This document shows positions 16,972 to 25,019 of a stretch of DNA of 64,000 bases, piece by piece; the first letter of the stretch is position 1, and the number at the start of each line of letters is the position of its first letter. This stretch comes from JBJEFI01 sp051873875 (GTDB lineage: Bacteria > Bacillota > Bacilli > Bacillales > Bacillaceae_G). The stretch spans positions 1 to 64,000 of the forward strand of contig JBJEFI010000012.1 of assembly GCA_051873875.1 (NCBI GenBank), read 5' to 3'. The notes beneath the pieces were generated by a model that was given only the letters and a program-made list of their open reading frames with translations, was not told where the DNA came from and did not search any database. Both the position numbers and the translations under genes were made by a program.

Positions 16972-17177
16972 AATTGTGCCGTATAGTAGAAACGTTCATA
17001 CGCATAGTAACAACAAAAGCCAATCTCATTTATTCTTTTCTGTTTCTTCCTGCGTAAAAAGAATAGCAGAAGGTTTAGGAAAAAACAATTTAAAAATTGT
17101 AAATTTTTAGAAAGCGCTATCTTTTCCATTTGAATATTCAGTTTGCTATAATTGGAAAAAAGCAGAGGTGGGAATAT

Positions 17178-17963
17178 ATGAAGAAGAAACATTTTGTAGC
17201 AATAACAATTTTCGTTAGCTTATTTGTATCAATCTTATGTATAACTGGATTTGCTATTAGTATAAATGAACAATTAAATGAAAATCAAAACCAAAAAAAG
17301 ACAGCAGTACCAATAGAAAAAGAAGGAGAACAGAAAGAATTTACCGTTGTCGGATTAGGGGATTCCTTAACGAGAGGAATAGGCGATGAAGATGGTGAAG
17401 GGTACTTTGGAATATTAAAAAAGAAATTTAAATTGAAAGATAATCCCCCACTTTCTTTCGTTAATTTATCTGTAAGTGGTGCAAAATCCAAAGATTTCTT
17501 GGCTTTATTAAATCAAACTGGTACTCAATATACGATAAAAAAAGCAGATATAATTGTGATGACAATGGGAGGGAATGATTTGTTTCCTGGCATTGAAGCA
17601 TTGCAAAATATTGATTTAACAACCTATACAGGGGACATAGAACAATTTGAAAAAGATGTTCAAACGATTTTAAAGACGATTCGTTCCTTTAATTCAGAAG
17701 CACCTATTTATTGGTTATCTCTTTATTATCCTTTTGAAGATATTCCCCAATTAAAACAAGGCTCTCTCCTTACGTCTGCATGGAATGGTGTGTTACAGAA
17801 GGTTGCATCTAATTATAACGATGTTTATATCGTGCCAACGTACGACCTTTTTCAAGGCGAAACAGGTAGCCTTTTATATAGTGACCATTTCCATCCCAAT
17901 AAAAAAGGGTATGAGCAAATAGCAAACCGCTTACTACAAAAAATCGAAAGTCAATATCGCTAA
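17178..17963 (+). CDS. Membrane-anchored SGNH/GDSL hydrolase
   Basis: 261 residues from the chosen ATG. An N-terminal hydrophobic segment (about 5-28, FVAITIFVSLFVSILCITGFAI) is a signal anchor or signal peptide. The SGNH blocks are all present: GLGDSLTRG (catalytic Ser in block I), VNLSVSGAKS (Gly, block II), MTMGGNDLF (Asn, block III) and SDHFHPNKKGYE (Asp and His, block V). Such extracytoplasmic esterases act on lipids, acyl groups or wall polymers. The frame opens at 17130, but AGGTGGG before ATG 17178 and the signal sequence favour this start. It stands 13 bases before the ABC ATPase gene and is probably cotranscribed with it. Confidence 0.88.
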   Translation: MKKKHFVAITIFVSLFVSILCITGFAISINEQLNENQNQKKTAVPIEKEGEQKEFTVVGLGDSLTRGIGDEDGEGYFGILKKKFKLKDNPPLSFVNLSVSGAKSKDFLALLNQTGTQYTIKKADIIVMTMGGNDLFPGIEALQNIDLTTYTGDIEQFEKDVQTILKTIRSFNSEAPIYWLSLYYPFEDIPQLKQGSLLTSAWNGVLQKVASNYNDVYIVPTYDLFQGETGSLLYSDHFHPNKKGYEQIANRLLQKIESQYR

Positions 17964-17976
17964 AGGGGGGAAGAAG

Positions 17977-18891
17977 ATGGAGACTGTTTTATCTGTTAAG
18001 CATGTGACGAAAACAATAGGAAAGCGTGATTTGGTTCATGATATCTCCTTTGATGTAAGGCGTGGAGAAGTATTTGGTTTTTTAGGGCCAAATGGAGCCG
18101 GAAAAACAACGACAATTCGGATGCTTGTTGGATTAATTAAACAAACGAGCGGAACGATTTCAATCGGTGGGCATGATGTACAACAGGATTTTTGCAAGGC
18201 AATGGAACAAGTTGGGGCAATTGTTGAAAATCCAGAGTTATATACATATTTAACAGGATGGGAAAACTTAAAGCAATTTAGTCGGATGTTACAAGGAGTA
18301 GACGAAAAGCGAATTAATGAAGTCGTGAAAATGGTGAATTTAGAAAATCGTATCCATGAACGGGTGAAGACATACTCCTTAGGGATGAAGCAACGACTTG
18401 GAATTGCCCAAGCATTACTTGGGAATCCATCTCTCCTTATTTTAGATGAACCGACAAATGGATTAGATCCAATGGGTATTCGTGAGCTACGTGTATTTAT
18501 TCGTCAGCTTGTGGAACGAAATCAAATTAGTGTATTCGTATCTAGTCACTTATTAAGTGAAATTGAACTTCTATGTGATCGAGTAGGCATCATCCATCAT
18601 GGGAAAATGGTTGCTGTTTCCACTGTAAAAGAATTAATGGCCCGTTCTACCGAAAGGATTGAATGGACGCTTAGCGATAAGGAAAAGGCGAAAAAAATTC
18701 TTTTGGAACAAGGGTTTGACGATCTAACTGAAAAAGATGGCAAGCTCATGTGTAAGATGACAAAAGAAGAAATTAAGCACTGGAATAAAACGTTTCTTGA
18801 TTACGATATTTTTGTCATTGGTATTCGTCCTGTCGTAGAAACGTTAGAAGATTTATTCGTAGAACTAACAGGGGGTGGAGAAATTGGGTGA
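17977..18891 (+). CDS. ABC transporter ATP-binding protein
   Basis: A 304-residue single-domain ATPase. Walker A is GPNGAGKTT (about 40-48), the Q-loop region is VGAIVENPELY, the signature is YSLGMKQRLGIAQ and Walker B is LLILDEPTNGLDP, followed by a switch His in SSHLLSE. The variant SLGMKQR signature and the C-terminal 85-residue domain are typical of BcrA/NatA-like exporter ATPases. It works with the permease encoded downstream, whose start overlaps its end by 17 bases. The exported substrate is unknown; bacitracin-like peptides or lantibiotics are only family precedents. The ribosome binding site AAGGGGGGAAG is strong. Confidence 0.9.
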   Translation: METVLSVKHVTKTIGKRDLVHDISFDVRRGEVFGFLGPNGAGKTTTIRMLVGLIKQTSGTISIGGHDVQQDFCKAMEQVGAIVENPELYTYLTGWENLKQFSRMLQGVDEKRINEVVKMVNLENRIHERVKTYSLGMKQRLGIAQALLGNPSLLILDEPTNGLDPMGIRELRVFIRQLVERNQISVFVSSHLLSEIELLCDRVGIIHHGKMVAVSTVKELMARSTERIEWTLSDKEKAKKILLEQGFDDLTEKDGKLMCKMTKEEIKHWNKTFLDYDIFVIGIRPVVETLEDLFVELTGGGEIG

Positions 18892-19876
18892 ATTTGCTCG
18901 GTTAGTATATAACGAATGTGAGAAAATGTATCGAAAAAAACGGTTTGCAGTTGTATTACTTATTTTAGCTGTTTTAATTCCAATCTTTGTTTATGCACAA
19001 TCAGTAGAAATAAAAGAGACAACGAAGCGATTAGGTACAGATGATTGGAAAGTAGCATTACAGCAACAAATTATTGATACACAAAACCGCTTAAATAGTA
19101 CAGGGTTACCAGAAGAATTTCGGAAAATGTTAAAGGTAAGAGTAGATCAACAGCAATATTATTTAGATCATAATATTAATCCTAGTGAGCCAGGGGCACC
19201 AACTTTTACGAAATTATTTATGGAGCAAAGCTTATCCTTATTTTTACCCTTATTAATTATGATTGTCGCCATTGATATTGTTTCTGGAGAACGAAGCGAT
19301 GGAACGATTAAAGTATTGCTGACAAGACCAATTAAAAGGTGGAAGATTTTGTTAAGTAAATATATAACCGTCATATTATCTAGCTCACTCGTCTTATTTT
19401 TCGTTGGGGTGCTCAGTTATTTATTGTCAGGAATTGCTTTCGGATACAAAGGATGGACAATGCCTATGTTAACTGGGTTCGAAATACAAAATGGCAATTT
19501 GATAACAGATAATGTGTATTTAATCCCTTTATGGAAGTATATGTGGATGGTCATGGGATTAGCGTGGTTTGTTGTCATTGTTGTAGGGACAATTTGTTTT
19601 ATGGTTTCCGTACTCATTCGCAATACACCAGCAGGAATGGGAATCATGTTAGCAGGGTTAATTACTGGTGGCATTTTAACGGGATTTTCTACGTCTTGGG
19701 AAGGGGCAAAATACATTTTTAGCGTTCATTTATCGTTAACGGATTATTTGTCAGGACATCTTCCAGCACTTTCAGGATTAACCTTTTCTTTTTCAGTCCT
19801 TGTCTTGGCAGCATGGGCAGTTGTCGCTATTCTTATTTCCTTCATTGTGTTTATTAGGCAAGATTTTTTAGGGTAA
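18875..19876 (+). CDS. ABC-2 type transporter permease
   Basis: A 333-residue membrane protein. An N-terminal helix (about 20-42) is followed by an extracytoplasmic loop of about 80 residues rich in Gln and Lys. Five further helices (about 118-140, 165-187, 215-245, 253-275, 300-325) follow, the ABC-2 fold. The cytoplasmic ERSDGTIKVLLTRPIKRWKILLSK coupling motif is present. Start is uncertain: GTG at 18875 overlaps the ATPase gene by 17 bases, while TTG at 18884 has GGTGGAG immediately before it. Partner of the ATPase; terminated by the hairpin at 19893-19945. Confidence 0.88.
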   Translation: MEKLGEFARLVYNECEKMYRKKRFAVVLLILAVLIPIFVYAQSVEIKETTKRLGTDDWKVALQQQIIDTQNRLNSTGLPEEFRKMLKVRVDQQQYYLDHNINPSEPGAPTFTKLFMEQSLSLFLPLLIMIVAIDIVSGERSDGTIKVLLTRPIKRWKILLSKYITVILSSSLVLFFVGVLSYLLSGIAFGYKGWTMPMLTGFEIQNGNLITDNVYLIPLWKYMWMVMGLAWFVVIVVGTICFMVSVLIRNTPAGMGIMLAGLITGGILTGFSTSWEGAKYIFSVHLSLTDYLSGHLPALSGLTFSFSVLVLAAWAVVAILISFIVFIRQDFLG

Positions 19877-19892
19877 TACTACCTATAAAAAT

Positions 19893-19945
19893 AAAAAAGA
19901 ATCGTTTGTTGTTCTACATGAAGATAACAGAAACGATTCTTTTTT
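19893..19945. terminator. Bidirectional intrinsic terminator
   Basis: A 15-bp stem (19893-19907 with 19931-19945; core AAGAATCGTTT / AAACGATTCTT) between the ABC permease gene and the convergent AraC gene, with A and T tracts that belong to the stem ends. Confidence 0.85.
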
Positions 19946-20812
19946 TTACACTTTTTTAATGAGGCGCTCTTTCTTAAATTGATTAGGTGTACAATGATGA
20001 AATTTATGAAATGTTTTATAAAAATGACCCATATTGTGAAACCCTGATTGAATAGCTATTCCTTCAATGGATAGGTTTTCTGTTAATAGAAAACGCTCCG
20101 CTAACTTGATTCGTTCATGTTGAATATATTCAACAAAAGTAACCCCCATTGTTTTTTTAAATAGCTTTACGAAGTAGTGATAATTAAGATTTACGATTTG
20201 ACAGCAGTGTTCTACTGAAATTTCTTTTTCTAAATGATGTGCAATATATTGCAATACAGGTTTTAATCGCTCTATTTCGATAGAAGAATTTGCATCTAAA
20301 ACGTGATTTGTATCATGTCTTAATATTGTTAATAAAATTTGTTTAATTTTAATTGTAATTGCAACTTCATATCCACGTAATCGATTTACGTATTCTTGAT
20401 AAATATCGATGACAAGCTGAAAAATCTCTTGGCGTATTTGTTCATTTTGTTGAAAAATATAATTCAATTTACTTAAGTACATATGTGGATTAAGCAAACT
20501 ATGAATAAATGGTGCCAAGCTTGGCTCGAAAAAAGGATTTACATCAAATTGGAAAACAATATACTGTACATCTAGTTTTTGATCTAAGTGAACTTCCATC
20601 GGCCCGATTAAAAAAACATCCCCTTTATGAAGAGGGAAAACTTCCTCTTGGATAACCAACTCCATGCTTCCATCAAGAATAACAAGTATTTCTAGTTCTT
20701 TATGATAATGCCACTGCCCTTTGTACGCGTCACCACTTCTTGGAGCAGCCTCATATATTTTTATGGCAAGAGTAGGATCGTCGTATTGAATAATTTCATT
20801 ATAAGAATGCAT
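19946..20812 (-). CDS. AraC-family transcriptional regulator with cupin sensor domain
   Basis: 288 residues. The N-terminal cupin-like ligand domain spans about 20-90 (GQWHYHKELEILVILDGSMELVI and FPLHKGDVFLIGPMEVH). A C-terminal AraC DNA-binding domain of two helix-turn-helix units spans about 185-283 (ISVEHCCQIVNLNYHYFVKLFKKTMGVTF; then LSIEGIAIQSGFHNMGHFYKTFHKF). The overall layout matches sugar-responsive activators. It is divergent from the MFS gene 130 bp away, so the simplest reading is that it controls that transporter. Inducer unknown. Start ATG preceded by GGAGGTGACA. Confidence 0.9.
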   Translation of the reverse strand: MHSYNEIIQYDDPTLAIKIYEAAPRSGDAYKGQWHYHKELEILVILDGSMELVIQEEVFPLHKGDVFLIGPMEVHLDQKLDVQYIVFQFDVNPFFEPSLAPFIHSLLNPHMYLSKLNYIFQQNEQIRQEIFQLVIDIYQEYVNRLRGYEVAITIKIKQILLTILRHDTNHVLDANSSIEIERLKPVLQYIAHHLEKEISVEHCCQIVNLNYHYFVKLFKKTMGVTFVEYIQHERIKLAERFLLTENLSIEGIAIQSGFHNMGHFYKTFHKFHHCTPNQFKKERLIKKV

Positions 20813-20942
20813 GTTGTCACCTCCAATGCCAATTTAGCATATAAATTCACCTAAAACAATTATAGTTTTCCTTCAGTGAAATAAGTAAGATGAAGTTGCG
20901 TTTACAATATTATTTTTAACAAAAATCGGAGGCTCTTTTTTT

Positions 20943-22130
20943 ATGCAAGCAGAAGCAAAACGGTACATGGTCATGATGACCTTTTTAAATTTTTCATTAG
21001 CCCTTTCAGGCGTATTTTTGAATATATTCATTTGGAATATCGATAATTCTTTTTCCCTTTTGGCATTTTATAGTTTGTCTTATTCATTTGCTATCCTTGT
21101 TAGCTTTCCACTTTGTGCATGGATTGCACGACAAACGTCGCCTATGTCATGCTCTCGCTTTGGTATATTCCTCTTTGTAATAGGGTATGGTTTTTTATTA
21201 ATAATAAGGGAAGAAGCTGTTAACTATGTTTTTGTATTAGGAACATTGATAGGGTTAGCGACTAGTTTTTTTGTAATCGGTCAGCATATGCAAATATTTT
21301 ATGTTACACAAGACCATAACCGAGATCGTTTTTTATACATTCTTAGCTTTTTAACAAATGGAGTAGGGATGATTGCGCCAATTATTTCAGGATTTACAAT
21401 TAGTAGATTCATAGGTATGAAGGGCTACTATATTATTTTTGCAATTTCCTTTGTCTCTTTCTTAATAACGGCATTCATCTCTTTAGGAGTTAAAGGGAAG
21501 AAGTTACCGAAGCAATCTTCTTTTAAGGACGTATGGAGAAATCCTACTAGAGAGTGGCGAGGAATGTATTGGGTAAGTATGGCAACTTCAATGGTAGAAG
21601 GAACATATTCTTCTTTCTTAGTAACAATCATGACTTTCTCTATTTTGAAGGATGAATTATCCTTTGGTGGATACAATACATTTGCTGCCTTAATGGGATT
21701 AATGACCTCTTTGTGGTTAGCGAGAATTTCTAGTCCAAAAAGAAGAATGAAAGTTTATACAATAGGTGCATTTTTATTAGCAGTTTCGTCTGTTTGGATT
21801 GGTCTTTCTCCAACAATGGGAACACTTATTGTATATGCCGTTCTATCTGTTATCGGCTTAAACTTAATGAGTACAACACTAAATGCATGGATGTATGCTT
21901 CAATTGAATTTGACAAGAAGTTTGAAGAACGTCGTTTAGATTATATTGTCGTTCGTGAAATCCCGATTGGATTAGGAAGAATATGTGGAATTGGATTGTT
22001 TTTCATCATGAATGGTTTATTTGATACAGAGAAAATATTGCCAATTAGTTTTGCCTTTTTTGGTTCCTTCTATGTATTTTTAATTCCAGCGTTACAAAAA
22101 ATATGGAAAGGCCATCATTCAATAGCTTAA
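20943..22130 (+). CDS. MFS transporter
   Basis: A 395-residue protein with about 12 hydrophobic segments in two halves joined by a charged loop (about residues 180-200, LGVKGKKLPKQSSFKDVWRNPTRE), the major facilitator layout. No substrate-specific motif is recognised. Divergently transcribed from the cupin-AraC regulator, which suggests that a sugar or related compound both induces and is carried by it; this is inference. Ribosome binding site GGAGG at 20929-20933. A strong terminator follows. Confidence 0.82.
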   Translation: MQAEAKRYMVMMTFLNFSLALSGVFLNIFIWNIDNSFSLLAFYSLSYSFAILVSFPLCAWIARQTSPMSCSRFGIFLFVIGYGFLLIIREEAVNYVFVLGTLIGLATSFFVIGQHMQIFYVTQDHNRDRFLYILSFLTNGVGMIAPIISGFTISRFIGMKGYYIIFAISFVSFLITAFISLGVKGKKLPKQSSFKDVWRNPTREWRGMYWVSMATSMVEGTYSSFLVTIMTFSILKDELSFGGYNTFAALMGLMTSLWLARISSPKRRMKVYTIGAFLLAVSSVWIGLSPTMGTLIVYAVLSVIGLNLMSTTLNAWMYASIEFDKKFEERRLDYIVVREIPIGLGRICGIGLFFIMNGLFDTEKILPISFAFFGSFYVFLIPALQKIWKGHHSIA

Positions 22131-22151
22131 ACAAATGATGTTCCTACCTAT

Positions 22152-22197
22152 AAAAAAGGACTTATCACCCTCATATAGAGGTGATAAGTCCTTTTTT
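22152..22197 (+). terminator. Intrinsic terminator after the MFS gene
   Basis: A stem of about 20 bp with one bulged base (22152-22172 with 22178-22197; AGGACTTATCACC arm), a 5-nt loop and a seven-T tail. Confidence 0.9.
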
Positions 22198-22362
22198 TAT
22201 TCACCAATTTTAGAGAAGGAAAGCTAGTTTATTTTTCATCTTTTTTTATTTAATTATGGAAATTTAGACCCTATTTATACGCTGTATATTCATATAAAAA
22301 ATTATTTTGAAGGGAATAGATGGAATTTTATGAGAAAACGCAGTATTTTTATACAAAAATAA

Positions 22363-22422
22363 TGTGAATTACATCACAAAAAAATGTGAAAAAAATCACA
22401 ATAAAATGTGAAATACATAACA
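22363..22422 (+). promoter_or_regulatory. Three tandem Crp/ArcR-type boxes upstream of arcA
   Basis: TGTGAATTACATCACA (22363-22378) and TGTGAAAAAAATCACA (22385-22400) are perfect TGTGA-N6-TCACA palindromes. TGTGAAATACATAACA (22407-22422) has one mismatched position. The three start exactly 22 bases apart, about two helical turns, so they lie on one DNA face. The third is centred about 41 bp before a start site predicted near 22456, the usual class II activation position for Crp/Fnr proteins. In B. licheniformis the arc operon is activated by ArcR through a Crp-type box. Confidence 0.75.
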
Positions 22423-22426
22423 CATC

Positions 22427-22440
22427 TGTAAACGCTTGCA
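22427..22440 (+). promoter_or_regulatory. cre site (CcpA) in the arcA promoter
   Basis: TGTAAACGCTTGCA matches TGWAANCGNTNWCA at 13 of 14 positions (G instead of W at position 12). It lies between the third Crp box and the likely -10 region, where CcpA binding would block transcription in the presence of glucose. Confidence 0.65.
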
Positions 22441-22496
22441 TATTAAGATAGGAGTGTAAAAAGGAAACAAATAAAACGAAAGAAGGAGAACTTAAC

Positions 22497-23771
22497 ATGA
22501 TTGAAGCAATGAATCCTCCAACATCAGGACAAACAACAATGAAGCATCCAATCCACATTACATCCGAAATTGGAGAGCTAAAAACAGTATTGTTAAAACG
22601 GCCAGGGAAAGAAGTAGAGAACTTAACACCAGATTGGCTTGAGCGTTTATTATTTGATGATATTCCTTATTTACCAGTTATGCAGAAGGAACATGATTAC
22701 TTTGCTAGTACGTTGAAAAACCGTGGTGTAGAAGTTTTATACTTAGAAACATTGGCAGCAGAGTCACTTTGGTCAGATCAAATTAAAGAACAATTTGTAG
22801 ACGAATTTTTAGTAGGAAGTAAAGCAAATATAAATGGTGCATTCCATAGTTTAAAAGAATATTTACTTTCAATGCCAAATTTACAATTAGTGGAAAAATT
22901 AATGAGTGGTGTCCTAAAATCAGAAATTGAAGTATCGAAACGAACTCATTTATATGAGCTAATGGAAGATACATATCCATTTTATTTAGATCCAATGCCA
23001 AACTTATATTTCACTCGTGACCCAGCGGCAGCGATTGGTGAAGGATTATCTATTAACAAGATGAGCCGACCAGCACGACGTCGTGAATCATTATTTATGA
23101 AATATATCATTCAATATCATCCACGTTTTGCTAAACATGACATTCCAGTTTGGCTAGATCGTGATTATAGCTATTCCATTGAAGGCGGAGATGAGCTTGT
23201 ATTAAGTGATGAAGTATTGGCAATTGGTGTATCTCAACGGACAACTGCACAAGCAATTGAACGTTTAGCTATTAATTTATTTAATAGTCATCCAACATTT
23301 AAAAAAATCTTGGCTATTGAAATTCCAAAATGTCGTGCATATATGCACTTAGATACTGTTTTCACAATGGTAGACTACGATAAGTTTACAATTCATCCAG
23401 ATATTCAAGGGCCTGGCGGAAACATGAATGTGTATATTTTAGAACCAGGAGATGATGTCACGGATGTAAAAATTACACATCGTCAAAACTTACAAGAAAC
23501 ATTAAAAGAAGTATTAAAAGTACCAGAATTAATATTAATTCCATGTGGTGGTGGTGATGTCATTGCATCAGCTCGTGAACAATGGAATGATGGTTCTAAT
23601 ACATTAGCAATTGCACCAGGTGTTGTTGTGACATATGACCGTAACTATGTATCAAATGATTTGTTACGTTCACATGGCATTGAGGTAATTGAAGTATTAA
23701 GCTCCGAATTATCTCGTGGCCGTGGGGGCCCACGTTGCATGAGTATGCCAATTATTCGTGAAGACATTTAA
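22497..23771 (+). CDS. arcA: Arginine deiminase
   Basis: Hydrolyses arginine to citrulline and ammonia, the first step of the arginine deiminase pathway. At 424 residues it is slightly longer than usual (about 410) because of a 14-residue leader before the conserved HPIHITSEIGELKTVLLKRPG. The catalytic Cys414 sits in GRGGPRCMSMPI, and the substrate-binding regions FTRDPAA, EGGDELVLSDEVLAIGVSQRT and MHLDTVFTMVD (His) are intact. AAGGAGAA lies eight bases before the ATG. First gene of arcA-argF-arcD-arcC. Controlled by the Crp-type boxes and cre just upstream. Confidence 0.96.
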   Translation: MIEAMNPPTSGQTTMKHPIHITSEIGELKTVLLKRPGKEVENLTPDWLERLLFDDIPYLPVMQKEHDYFASTLKNRGVEVLYLETLAAESLWSDQIKEQFVDEFLVGSKANINGAFHSLKEYLLSMPNLQLVEKLMSGVLKSEIEVSKRTHLYELMEDTYPFYLDPMPNLYFTRDPAAAIGEGLSINKMSRPARRRESLFMKYIIQYHPRFAKHDIPVWLDRDYSYSIEGGDELVLSDEVLAIGVSQRTTAQAIERLAINLFNSHPTFKKILAIEIPKCRAYMHLDTVFTMVDYDKFTIHPDIQGPGGNMNVYILEPGDDVTDVKITHRQNLQETLKEVLKVPELILIPCGGGDVIASAREQWNDGSNTLAIAPGVVVTYDRNYVSNDLLRSHGIEVIEVLSSELSRGRGGPRCMSMPIIREDI

Positions 23772-23780
23772 GGATAGTAG

Positions 23781-23816
23781 GGAGACAAGCTACTTAGAAG
23801 AACTTAGCTTGTTTCC
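23781..23816 (+). terminator. Intercistronic hairpin arcA/argF
   Basis: A 12-bp stem with one G-T pair (GGAGACAAGCTA at 23781-23792 with TAGCTTGTTTCC at 23805-23816), followed by a weak T-rich stretch. It may be a partial terminator or an RNA-stability element that lets arcA be expressed more than the downstream genes. Confidence 0.5.
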
Positions 23817-23922
23817 TTTCTAAAATCATAGATAAGCTTCTTTACAAGATAAAAAAAGGAATTTTTAATCATCGTGTTGAATAAATATACGAAAAGGGAG
23901 ATTATTAAGGAGGAAGAAAGGC

Positions 23923-24939
23923 ATGATGGAAGCAGTTATGAATAAAATCGATTTAAAAGGAAGAAGTTTCTTAGCAGAGAAGGATTTTACACCAGAAGAA
24001 ATTTTATATTTAATCGATTTTGCTGAAGAATTAAAAGAAATGAAAAAAAATGGTATTAAACATAAATATTTAGATGGTAAAAACATTGCATTATTATTTG
24101 AAAAACCATCTACAAGAACACGTTGCGCATTTACAGTTGCTTGTATAGATTTAGGTGCTCATCCTGAGTATTTAGGAAAAGGCGACATTCAATTTGGGAA
24201 AAAAGAATCTGTAGCAGATACAGCAAAAGTATTAGGAAGAATGTTCGATGGAATTGAATTCCGCGGCTTTAGCCAAAAAGTAGTAGAAGATTTATCTACT
24301 TATTCAGGTGTCCCTGTATGGAACGGCTTAACAGATGCATGGCATCCAACACAAATGTTAGCAGACTTTTTAACAATTAAAGAAAACTTCGGTTATCTAA
24401 AAGGAATTAAGCTTGTTTACGTAGGTGATGGGCGTAATAATGTAGCAAACAGTTTATTAATGGGTGGGGCAAAACTTGGTATGGACGTTCGTATTTGCTC
24501 ACCAAAATCCCTTTTCCCAGCGATGGACGTTGTAAATCTTGTTCAAGAGGTAGCAAAAGAAACAGGAGCTAAAATTACAATTACAGACAATGTAGATATT
24601 GCAGTTAAAAATGCAGATGTTATTTATACAGATGTTTGGGTATCAATGGGTGAAGAAGATAAATTCGCAGAACGCATTGAGCTACTTACACCATATCGTG
24701 TAACAATGGATATGTTGAAAAAAACAGAAAATGAAAGTGTTATTTTCTTACATTGCTTACCAGCATTCCATGATTTAGAAACAGAATATGGCCGCAAAAT
24801 GTTTGAGGAACATGGCATTACAGAAATGGAAGTAACAGATGAAGTGTTTAATAGTCATCATTCAAAAGTATTTGATGAAGCTGAAAATCGCATGCATACA
24901 ATTAAAGCAGTTATGGCAGCAACTTTAGGCAACCAATAA
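23923..24939 (+). CDS. argF: Ornithine carbamoyltransferase (catabolic)
   Basis: Converts citrulline plus phosphate to ornithine and carbamoyl phosphate when working in the arginine deiminase pathway (often called arcB). 338 residues. The carbamoyl phosphate loop is FEKPSTRTRCAF, with HPTQMLADF, the ornithine-side GDGRNNVANSLLMG and the catalytic-loop HCLPAFHD all present. The arc-operon position marks it as the catabolic enzyme. AAGGAGG is nine bases before ATG ATG. The next gene, arcD, follows after a second hairpin. Confidence 0.95.
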   Translation: MMEAVMNKIDLKGRSFLAEKDFTPEEILYLIDFAEELKEMKKNGIKHKYLDGKNIALLFEKPSTRTRCAFTVACIDLGAHPEYLGKGDIQFGKKESVADTAKVLGRMFDGIEFRGFSQKVVEDLSTYSGVPVWNGLTDAWHPTQMLADFLTIKENFGYLKGIKLVYVGDGRNNVANSLLMGGAKLGMDVRICSPKSLFPAMDVVNLVQEVAKETGAKITITDNVDIAVKNADVIYTDVWVSMGEEDKFAERIELLTPYRVTMDMLKKTENESVIFLHCLPAFHDLETEYGRKMFEEHGITEMEVTDEVFNSHHSKVFDEAENRMHTIKAVMAATLGNQ

Positions 24940-24953
24940 AAGAAAAGGAAAGA

Positions 24954-24984
24954 AGCCTCTTTATCTTAAATTGGTAAGGGGGCT
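24954..24984 (+). terminator. Intercistronic hairpin argF/arcD
   Basis: A 12-bp stem with three G-T pairs (AGCCTCTTTATC at 24954-24965 with GGTAAGGGGGCT at 24973-24984), then a CTACTCTTTTTAC tail. Probably an attenuating or partial terminator inside the operon. Confidence 0.5.
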
Positions 24985-25019
24985 CTACTCTTTTTACTAT
25001 TTTAATAGGAGTGAGAACA

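Noticed and set aside
17109..17122. cre-like AGAAAGCGCTATCT before the GDSL gene
   Set aside because: Two mismatches at the conserved ends; below the standard used for the other five sites.
16929..17192. Minus-strand 87-codon frame between aquaglyceroporin and GDSL genes
   Set aside because: AT-rich, Leu/Phe/Tyr low-complexity translation without a ribosome site; it overlaps the promoter regions and the GDSL start.
17178..19876. GDSL hydrolase plus ABC pair as an antimicrobial peptide immunity or biosynthesis locus
   Set aside because: No precursor peptide, modification enzyme or two-component system is nearby; the ABC pair alone does not justify it.
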